In this document: piece by piece, positions 22,129 to 30,539 of the stretch
Layout: every line of letters begins with the position of its first letter
How positions within the stretch are numbered: the stretch's first letter is position 1
Assembly (NCBI RefSeq): GCF_000340215.1
Contig: NW_006921532.1
Location: 8,871,409-8,935,408 of the forward strand
Length of the DNA: 64,000 nucleotides
Source of the DNA: Pseudocercospora fijiensis CIRAD86
Lineage: Eukaryota > Ascomycota > Dothideomycetes > Mycosphaerellales > Mycosphaerellaceae
Direction: 5' to 3'
The notes under the pieces: generated by a model
The model's database searches: none
Told to the model about the DNA's origin: nothing
The model's input: only the letters and a program-made list of their open reading frames with translations
Made by a program: the position numbers and the translations under genes

Positions 22129-22722
22129 CTAATCCGCTATAAACCGACGCCGAATTTTAGCTAGAAGCTGCATATCTTTATTTTAAAGAGTAACCCGCTT
22201 CGTATAGATAGCAAGGAGGTTTAAAAGCTTAAGCTCGGTTACGAGAAATGCCTCCGTAGCTTCCTAAAGAGCACCAATCGCCTTAGCCGTAAATCGTATA
22301 CTAGACCGAAAATCTAATGTAATTTCTCGGACGAGTCGCTAGAAGAGAGTCTTAGGGATTAAAAGCTCGGTCCCTCTTTTGTTTTAGAAAAGCCGGATCT
22401 AGCGAAGGGCAATAGTACCTAGTTTAAAGCGCTACTTCTTTGTCGTCGAGTCCTACCTTATTCCCTTTCTTTTAATAGAAAGATAACTTTTCTTCGCGAT
22501 AGTCTTCGTCCGCCTACTCTTTTTAGCCTTCTCCTATCTACCTATAGCCTTCTTGTTTTTCGGTACTGTTTTCCGAGGAACCCCCTTCCTTCGTATATAC
22601 TACGGAGAGCCTTACTCTTCCGATATCTCGTTCTCGCTACGGTCTCCCTATACTTAGCTTGCTTTACCCTTACCCTTTAGCCTCTAAAGATATTTATCTA
22701 CGCGTTTAGGCGACGAGGGCAT
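22129..22722 (-). pseudogene. Histone H3-like gene A of the hAT element, intronless, RIP-mutated
   Basis: From ATG (22720-22722) to TAG (22129-22131) there is one frame of 197 codons with about 13 internal TAG/TAA codons, all explained by CAG, CAA or TGG to TAG/TAA. The first 100 residues are a lysine/arginine-rich tail longer than that of H3 ('KKAIGR', 'KAKKSRRTKTIAKKS'). The histone fold follows: 'RFKLGTIALR.IRLF', 'GTELLIPKTLF.RLVREI', 'LDFRSSIRFTAKAIGAL', 'EATEAFLV' and 'AIYTKRVTL.NKDMQLLAKI'. This matches H3 helices alphaN, alpha1, alpha2 and alpha3 in order. It differs strongly from gene B, so it is not a simple recent duplicate. A normal H3 is about 136 residues. Confidence 0.87.
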
Positions 22723-23084
22723 ATCGGTAGGACCTAGAAAATTAATAAGCATATAATCGTAAGGAGACATTAATGCTTCTTACCTTCTAGAACAAATAGT
22801 CTTCTATTAAACCGCCTTATTAGGTTATCGTTAGATTCGAATAAAGGATAGTAGCTTAAGGAAGGGGAGGTAGCCGGCTTAGGAAGGCCCGAAGAGCCGA
22901 ATCCTTAAGGTATATTTATCTTTAAGAATATAGGGAAAGGGAAGAAGGAGAGGAAGAGCGAATAGAGAATTAGAAATAGTCCGTAGGTAAGCGGGGTTAG
23001 TTGCTATAGCAACTAGTCTGTTTAGGTCCTAGGAATTCGAAATACATTTCGGATATATACCGGCTATATACGCCGGCTATATTA

Positions 23085-26000
23085 CCTTATACGTAAACGC
23101 TTCGTCTCCTTAAAGCTGCTCTAAGCCTATATACGTTTCCGCTTCTCGATCCGGTATCGCCTTCTACCTCCGCCCTCCTCCTCTTCGTTATCGCTAATTA
23201 GGGTTTCGCTTAGACTAAATTTCCTATTCTCTTCGCGCTCCTAGGTTTCTTCGATCTCAAGGTTTTCTAATTCCTCGATTAACTCCTTTAATATAATCTT
23301 TAGTAACCTACCTTAGCGATTCTAGTAGAGGAGATAGTATCGGAATACTATAATAGATTCGAAGGTAGTAGGCGAGTATGTTCGATTAAAGCGGCCCTAG
23401 TAATAAGCGATACTAAAAGACCTCTTATAGCCTATGCCTACGCTCGGGATAGCGAGGACGTCCCGAGCGACCGACGCTATCGTTAGAAACTTAGGCTCTA
23501 ACCGCTACTATATAGCGAGAATATCGTCTCCGAATTCGTCTAGAAGACCGGTAAGATCTAGAGATTATTAGCCCTCTTTCCGAGCCTACGGGTTTATACT
23601 TACTCGCGCGCCGATAGAGATCGAACTCTTCTTTATTTACTTTAGTAGTTGCTTCCTCTTCTGCCTCTACTTCCTGCCTACGAAATAGGTATAATGTCGG
23701 AGCCTTCTAAACCTTCTTTTTCTTTATAGGAGCTGCATTTAGACTAGTTTCTTTCCGACGCTTATAGAACATCTTTTCTAGAATAGTCTAGTAATGCTTC
23801 GGCTATACCTCGTCCGCCTTCTATTCCGGCCTCTACTAGTATATATCCTTTTCTACCGGGTTAAGCAAGCACGCAACGCTATAGATATCCCCGAACGAGT
23901 TAAAGGTAGCACTATAATATTTATGCAACTTAGTATAGGAGGTGTCTATAGCTTTCGTTATAGCTACTTTCTAGAGAACGCTCTTCTTAGCTAGCTTAGC
24001 TGCGGTTTCCTCGAGCTCGTTAAAGAGCTAGTTATAGTACGTAAAGACAAGGTAGATCGTCGGTCCTTAGGTTCTTCTAATCGTAGCAGTAACCTTCGCG
24101 TAATGCTTACTAATATCGACGAGATACTCTACTTAGCGCTATTCGGCGGCGGTAAGGCCGAGCTACTTAATACCCTCGGAACTCTAATAGATCTCGAGAG
24201 CGGTACGTAAAGTATATCCCCTTATAACTATATAGAAAGTCGAATCGAACTGGGTCTTAACGTCTTAGGTAAAACAGAGTAGGCGCTAAGGAGGCCGCTT
24301 TTGCTATCGCTTATTCTATGCGATATTCTAGGTATCGGTTTTAGGGCGCTCGATTAGGTTCTTTTAAATAGCCTCGAATCGGTTATATCTCTATAAGCTC
24401 GAGTTCGTATATATTGCTAGACGACGAAGCTAGAGAAAAAGAGTTAGAACTATACTAGGTTGCCGGCTATAGGTGCCGGCTACGGACAAAAGTTATACCT
24501 TATATAAAACGAGAGCGAGGCTCTCTACCTTATCCCGTCTTATTGCTATAATAAGTTTCTCGACTTTCGACTTTACTTTATCCTTATCTAGGATCTTCTA
24601 TTGGTCGTCGTTTAATAGTGCAATTTTAAGCGTCTTAAAGAGGGCTCGGATCGCGATTTAAACTATATAAGCGAGGCAGGGAAACTTCTATAGGGATACA
24701 ACTAGCAACGACGTCGGCTCCGATTTAATAGGGCTAGGGCTATTAATAGGCTCCTCTTTATCGTTATTATCGTGCGTATTATCGTACGTATCCGGAATCG
24801 TAGCGAGCTTAACATTCGGAAGATTAAGCTAGATTGTAGACCTTGTAATCTCCTCTACGTACTCGACCCTATCGATACAATTAGTAATTTTAAAGATATA
24901 TACGAGTGAATTGTATATACAACGCCTTATACAATGTTCGATTATTACTAGCGTTGTCCGTAGTAATCGAGATTAGTTTCGTTATTACGCTAACCCTATC
25001 TATTACCGTATAGACAAGCTTCGCTATATCCTTACTAGTATAGGAACCTAGAATTTTAGGGAATCCGATTATAAGTTCCTAGAGTTTCTAATCCGAATTA
25101 ATAAAGTATAGTATAATCGAGAGGAAGGAGGCTCTTATAGTCCGGCTTAACTAGCTATCGATAGTAATAGCTACTCGGCGAGTATTACGGAGGATCTCCC
25201 GAATGTCGTCTAACGTAGCCTCTTTATTCTTTTCGAATATAATACGCTAGGTTATCGCGCCGAGAAATAGGGGAGGTAGACCCCGTAGTAGTTCGGTTTC
25301 CGAACTACTAAACGTATATAGTTTGGTTTCTTAGCGGTACCCCTCCGGTTTGGTTCCGGTTTAGTTTTTTGCCCCGCTAGTCTAAGCTAGTTTCCGAGGA
25401 AACTACGACGATATACGACGACCTCGGAACGAGTCCGGCACGCGACGGGGGCCCTATATTGTATACGCTATACGATTGCATCCGTATTTCGGGCTGTTTA
25501 GACGTGTTTTGGGATGGGTTTTTGTCCGTAGCCGGCACGTAGCCGGCAAACCGGTCCGTGCACCGGTTTCTTAGCAAACCAAACTAAACCAAACTAGAAT
25601 TTCGGCTTAGCAAACTAAACCAACCTAACCCGAACTACTGCGGGGTCTAGGGGGAGGGTAGTTTATAAGATATAGGTATATCTTCTATATAGACTCCCTT
25701 TCGTAGAAGTCTTCCGGAAGACCGTTTGTAGCTAGCATTTCGTTTACTAGTTGCTTAAAGTCTTCGGGGGAGAAATTGGTAGCCTTCAATCCTAGAGCTT
25801 CCTTAAGCGTAGCCTATAATAATTAGCTAGATCTCTACGGTTGATTTAGGTAGCCGGAATCTATAGCCGGCAGCTGTAGCCGGCAGCTATAGCCGGTATT
25901 TTAGAAGACATACCTCTTTCTAGAACGCTATATCTATATTAACTCTCCTCTCTCCTTAAGATTCCCGATACCGTTTAGAATAGAGATAGTTCGTAGGCGA

Positions 26001-26570
26001 TAAGTTCCTATCCCCTAGTTTCGGGTGTTTTAAGATTAAACCGTAGAAGTTGCAGACAATTACTAGTTAACCTTTAAGTCGAGAAGTCGTATAACGGTGT
26101 AATGCCCCCTCTATAAAGAACTTCTAGAATGTGTCCGTTCGCTCCTTACTCCCCTATCGTATCGAGTACTTCCGGAGTTTATACTCCTTCGAACGTAAGT
26201 ATAAAGGGAACTATATCTTATAGACCTATTAATTGAACTGCTCTATATACTCGGGTTTCTAAAGATACGCCTAGCTAGCCTTTTCGAAGATTTCCGAGTT
26301 AATACTCGATGTTCTTATATCTCCGAACAACCTTCTACTTAGACTCCGTAAAGGTAAGGACTAGGTAGTAGTACCCTATAATAAATTCCTACTACTAGGA
26401 TTCGGAGAGGATAAATCTAGCCCTAATCGTAGTCTAGGACTCGATAGGCTCGAAGGTAAGTATGCGACCTCCTCTCGACGTTGTCGCAATCTCGCTCGTA
26501 TACTAGACTGTTTCGACTATCGTCTCGTTATTACCCTTCCTAGTATAGCGCCTAGTATATATACAATGTC
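23085..26570 (-). pseudogene. hAT transposase, multi-exon, interrupted by a MITE
   Basis: ATG at about 26570 follows a TATAAAAG box. A long N-terminal region comes first, then intron 25835-25913 (GTATGT...TAG, GCCGGC-rich), and 'ALGLKATNFSPEDFKQLVNE'. The MITE sits next; removing it with one TSD restores the frame 'NYPPPFLGAIT'. The core follows: 'RRVAITIDS.LSRTIRASF', 'TTDNASNNRTL' and 'KFPCLAYIVQIAIRALF'. Intron 24430-24498 and the C-terminal hAT dimerisation block come last ('DDILAISQRLEPKFLTIA', 'ARDVLAIPSVGIG'). hAT transposases cut and paste DNA with an RNase H fold. Many TAG codons inactivate it. The N-terminal zinc finger (BED) was not recognised. Confidence 0.85.
25277..25649. mobile_element. 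373-bp hAT MITE nested in the transposase
   Basis: It has the same TAGACCCCG...CGGGGTCTA ends as the large hAT. Its left end matches the reverse complement of the large element's right end, and its right end that of the left end. It is therefore a deletion derivative in opposite orientation. The flanks are AGGGGAGG and GGGGGAGG; the single mismatch is a TG-to-TA RIP change. The middle is less RIP-altered and GC-richer (about 25380-25560), without a convincing gene. Confidence 0.92.
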
Positions 26571-26689
26571 GGTCGGCATGTTTTAAGGTTTCGTACGGTA
26601 AGGTAAGGACTTAGGAGTAGTAGATATATACTAGTAGCTATAGAGAAACACCCTTTCTTTTATAGCATCGTATCGTTAGGAACAGCTAG

Positions 26690-26815
26690 GCAGTAAATAG
26701 CTAGCTACCTTTTTTTTTTGTTTCCTAGCTACCTAACTACTAGATTTTTTTTCCTAGCTACCCTAGCTAGCCTAACTACTAGAATTTCTTTCCTAGCTAC
26801 CCTAACTACCTGAAT
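26690..26815. repeat. Tandem CCTAGCTACCCTAACTAC repeats
   Basis: About four imperfect copies of a 30-40 bp unit (cctagctacc-taactac-tagaatt plus a T run) lie between the transposase start and the end of the right-hand cargo gene. They may be the intergenic spacer or promoter region of the transposase. Confidence 0.75.
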
Positions 26816-28230
26816 TTTGCCTTCTATACGGCGGCTCTCTCCTACTAACGGAACCGAGCTACTATACCTAACGAATCCAAGCTCGTTTTTAGTCTCAATC
26901 TATCCTCTTTCGGTATAAGACACTCGATAAGCAAATGCTTAGGCCGAGTCTAACTACGAAACCTAAGACTAACTAACAGCTCTATTAACTAATCCTAATC
27001 CTCGAACTCCTTCCGCTTCTTAGTAAAGACCTTAAAGAGCGCTCGAGCTTCTTCGGGTACCTGCGGAGTAGTCGAGATAAAGCCGTATCGCTAAAATAGG
27101 TAATCCTTCGGAGGCTTATATAGAGATTTAGAGAATTCTAACGCTAACCTATCCTACTAGTAGCTTAGATTCCGGATATAAGCCCTCTCTGCCTTAGTAA
27201 AGATTTTATATAGTAGTAGCACTCTGCCTTCGAGAAACGCTTTCTATTTAACTGTTAGTATCTGCCGGCTACGAACGCCGGCTATATATGCCGAGTATAG
27301 AATAATTACCTGTACCCCTTCCTCCTATAGTAACACTTCTGCCGTCCCTAGATACCTAGCCCCGATCGCATTAATCGCAAGCTACTTTGCCTTTATAGAC
27401 GTAAAGGCTTCGCTCTAATACTAATAAAGAAACTTCTACTCTATATCGAGGATATAAAGACGACTAGTCTCGATTCTAATCCTTGCTAGCTTTTCGTAGT
27501 AGCTTTAACTATGATTTTCTAGATTAATAGGACTTATACCTTAGCCCTTTACTAGTATCTCGTCTCTTTAACTGTGCTCGATCTACTCCTAGCGCTTATC
27601 GTCTATAGCGTTAGGCCCTAAGACTGCACCTATTACTAGATCGACGTATAGTATCTCCTCGCTTTTTTCAGTTCCTTTATTCGTAGTATTAAGCTCTATC
27701 GCGGCATCCTAAACTCTAGTATTATTGTTCTCGGCTATCTAAACATCTCCGTTACTATCGGTCGTATCGATAGAGATAGCGGCTATAGGTCTAAATGCTA
27801 TTAGTTAACGTATTAAAGAAAAATATGCCGGCTATAGCTGCCGGCTACGGCTGCCGGCTATAGCTACTAGCTACGGCCGCTAGCTAGATTAACTTACGCT
27901 ACTAGAACTTTACGCTCGAAAACTAGCCGCAATTCTTTCCTCCTCTTAGCCTTCTCTTAGGTTGTCTTCTTATTCTAACCTTCACTTTTTTCTATAGGCG
28001 CTAGCTATCGATAGAATGCCTTATTCCGCGCCTTTCTTCTCTTATCCTTAGCTCTTTTATCCTTATCTATCTTATCCTTTCTCTCGCGGTCTCGTACGAA
28101 ATTCTTCTTCGTAGAGTACTCCTCTTTAGTCTTGCGCTTTTTAGTTAGACGCTTAGGTAAAACAAACTCGCGGTCTTTAGTTCTATCTTCTATTTAGCGC
28201 GCGGCGCGCTTCTCTCTTACTATTGTAAGG
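26815..28230 (-). pseudogene. Unrecognised hAT cargo gene with three exons
   Basis: Two introns are clear: 27791-27897 (GTAAGT...TTAACTAAT...TTTAG) and 27244-27309 (GTAATT...ATACTAACAG...ATAG). Both join the frame correctly ('VLVA' to 'PIAAISIDTTD', and 'EEGVQ' to 'KAFLEGR'). Both contain GTAGCCGGC repeats. The protein is about 400 residues. Its N-terminus is very basic ('PKRLTKKRKTKEEYSTKK', 'RDRERKDKIDKDKRAKDK'), suggesting nuclear location or nucleic-acid binding. The rest is mixed charged/helical ('YYEKLARIRIETSRLYILD'). I do not recognise a domain. It is RIP-inactivated and its start is unresolved. Confidence 0.55.
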
Positions 28231-28339
28231 GAAAGGGGCGGGGGCGCAGCGTATAGTAGTTATTATCGGTATAGATGTAGAGGAAGAAGTTAAAAGTATA
28301 AGAATATCGCGAAGCCCTAATTGTTGCCGCCTACGTAAC

Positions 28340-28660
28340 GTTATATAGGTAAGCTTTCGCAACTACGGCAACTACGCCCCGGCAATAGCAACTACGCCCT
28401 AGTAACGGCAACTACGCCCTAGCAACGGCAACTACGCCCTAGCAACGGTAATAAAGCGTAGTAAATACAACCTAGTAACTATTATAGCCGGCAATCGTAG
28501 CCGGCAGTCGAATAAGAGTGTCCTTATAGCAAAACTACGCCCTAGCAACGGCAACTACGCCCTAGTAACGGCAACTACGCCCTAGCAATAGCAAAAGAGC
28601 GTAGTAAATGTAATAGAGTTACTATTATAGCCGGCAATCGTAGCCGGCAGTCGAATAAGA
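28340..28660. repeat. Subterminal minisatellite at the right end of the hAT
   Basis: There are two arrays of a roughly 20-bp unit (ggcaactacgccctagcaac), at about 28345-28450 and 28535-28600. Each is followed by the same 55-bp block containing gccggcaatcgtagccggc. The whole is a duplicated module of about 150 bp. Subterminal repeats are typical transposase-binding regions in hAT elements; binding here is inferred. Confidence 0.85.
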
Positions 28661-28821
28661 GTGTCCTTATAGTAAAACTAATACAGTCTCTAGTTCAAAC
28701 TAGGAATCTATATAGTTCGAAAAAACCAAACCGGAACTAGGGAGCTAGTTCGCCGCTAAGAAACCAAACTATATACGTTTAGTAGTTCGGAAACCGAACT
28801 ACTACGGGGTCTATATCTTAG

Positions 28822-29730
28822 TATGCGGATTATTCGTAACCGCGATTAGCGTACTATTTACGTCGTTTAAGATACCTATTTGAATAGGCTTAGTAAGAAG
28901 TATAGTATATAGGGCCGAGTAGCTCCTACTATACTAATAGCACCTCGATACGTTAAGACATCGATTTAGCGTGCATATAAGGGCTATACTGCTAGCGCTG
29001 CCTTTAAGACTTAGTATTAAGAAGGTGTTAGTAAGGCGCTGTAGCTAGCTATAATTATACGACCTAATGCTTGCTATACTATAGGCCTATTATTACGATT
29101 TATCTCTAACCCGACCGAGGAATACTATGCCGCGCTTCTTTAGCTAATTGAGTACCTAGTTAGTACTCTAAGCCGTAGCATGCGCTTCTAAGGCACACAG
29201 AACGATAAGCTAAACTTTGCTAGTTACTGTAACGCCTTATAGGCTAACGATCTAGTTACCCGCCGCTCTATAGGTAGCTTCTACTTTACTATTGTAGGCG
29301 GACCTCTGTTATATAAGTCCGGCCGCTAGACGCTTGTTATACTATCGTTAATAGAAGCTGAGTATGTTTAACTTACTATAGGGGCTAAGGAAGTAGTTGC
29401 CTTAGCTCGTTTATTAAAGGAAATTAGCTATAAGGGCTATATTCTTCTAGTTACGCTCTACGAGGACAATTAGTCCGCTATTGCTATTACTAAGTCGACT
29501 AGCATTAATAGCCGCATAAAGCATATAGATGCTCGTATCTACTATATTCGAGAGAAGATTGCTAATAGTACTATTGTCGTCTAATAGGTTAGCATATATA
29601 ATTAGATAGCCGATAGCTTTACTAAGCCGCTTAACAAGGTTAAGCACGGCCGCTTTATTAAACAACTGAACCTAGTAGATTGTAAGGCCGCTATTAAGAA
29701 TGCTGCAAAGCCAGCTATTAAGTACTAAAG
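28822..29730 (+). pseudogene. Copia pol, end of RT and RNase H (after the hAT)
   Basis: This continues the RT frame after the hAT TSD. Canonical Copia RNase H blocks follow: 'SLIEAEYV.LTIGAKEVVALARLL', 'N.SAIAITKSTSINSRIKHID', 'IREKIANSTIVV' and 'IADSFTKPLNKVKHGRF'. Stops are RIP-type. A non-coding 3' segment with a polypurine tract precedes the LTR at 29880. Confidence 0.9.
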
Positions 29731-29879
29731 GGCCCTTGTTTGCTTTATATAGATATGAGAATAGTCTAGTTTATTTACCTGTTTTGTTTGATTACCTAAT
29801 ACCCTCCTATTTGCTTTGCTAACTAAATGGCTAATAGGTTTGTTTTATTCTATAGCGATATGCACGTGCTAAGGGGGTA

Positions 29880-30006
29880 ACTTAGAGTGTGTGTCTAGGT
29901 GTTAGGGTCTATTACGTGCCTAATGCCTAAGGCTGCAACTGCTACACTTTATCTTCGGACTTCTAGATAGATTAGTCCTTCTTCTAATACATTAGTTACA
30001 TTAAGT
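29880..30006 (+). repeat. 3' LTR of the Copia element
   Basis: 127 bp, nearly identical to 14741-14867 and followed by TSD CTTAT (30007-30011). Confidence 0.92.
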
Positions 30007-30011
30007 CTTAT

Positions 30012-30530
30012 TCTCGAATTGGACCGCCGCCGTGTATTTAAACAGGCTAACCTAATACGTATTCAATTTATAGTCGAGGTAGAAACAGCTAAACGAGCTG
30101 TCTAGCTTTAATAACGACTAGAATCGAGGATCCGGCTAGCTAGTACTAACCGCGGCAATCGTAGTAGCTACGGAGGAAACTAAGGTTCCTACTAAGATAA
30201 TAATGCTAATAGTAGGAATAGTAACAACGACCGTAGAAGGGGCCGTAGCTAGCGACTATATAGAGGAGGCTATAATAGAGGCCGTAGAAGGGGCTCGTAT
30301 CCCTATAATACTAACCGCTCTACTAATAATAACAACAGCTACGGTAGTCTACTAACCGGATTGAAGTACTTTAATTGTAATAGTACTAGCTATCTACTAG
30401 GCTAATGCGACAAACCTAAGGACTAGGCCTAAATTAACCGTACTTCCGCTAAGTATAGGAAACACCTTTTAGCCGCTAATGCTACCCTAGTCGGCTCTTT
30501 TAATTAGTCGAAAAAAGAGTAAGCGCCGTA
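30012..30530 (+). pseudogene. Gypsy A1 gag, C-terminal part with zinc knuckle
   Basis: The gag frame resumes after Copia ('LILELDRRRVFKQANLIRIQ'). It passes through an Arg/Gly/Asn-rich RNA-binding tail (30130-30350) and ends with a knuckle 'KYFNCNSTSYLLG.CDKPKD' near 30363-30425 (C-x2-C-x4-H-x4-C before RIP). Confidence 0.75.
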
Positions 30531-30539
30531 CTAACTATT

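Larger units (their letters stand above)
18868..28813 (-). mobile_element. 9.9-kb hAT transposon with histone H3-like cargo genes
   Basis: The ends are inverted repeats beginning TAGACCCCGTAGTAGTTCGG (CAGACC... before RIP). The perfect 8-bp TSD TATCTTAG (18860-18867, 28814-28821) is the size used by hAT elements. Inside, mostly on the minus strand, are a multi-exon hAT transposase, two H3-like genes and unrecognised cargo genes. Copies of GGTTTGCTAAG-type motifs lie near the left end and tandem repeats near the right end. Removing the element rejoins the Copia RT/RNase H frame ('YYYLSMRI'). A typical hAT element is about 2.5-5 kb, so this one is oversized. Confidence 0.93.
14741..30006 (+). 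mobile_element. Copia (Ty1/Copia) retrotransposon inserted in Gypsy A1 gag
   Basis: Two 127-bp LTRs (14741-14867, 29880-30006) are flanked by CTTAT (14736-14740, 30007-30011). The LTR ends are the unusual ACTTA...TAAGT. A polypurine run aaggggg lies directly upstream of the 3' LTR (29871-29877). The domain order is gag/zinc knuckle, protease, integrase, RT, RNase H. The pol frame is interrupted at 18867 by a hAT transposon and continues at 28822. Confidence 0.93.

Noticed and set aside
20134..22722. H3-like genes interpreted as centromeric CENP-A
   Set aside because: Loop 1 between alpha1 and alpha2 has ordinary H3 length in both, so there is no direct sign of CENP-A; a divergent H3 is the safer call.
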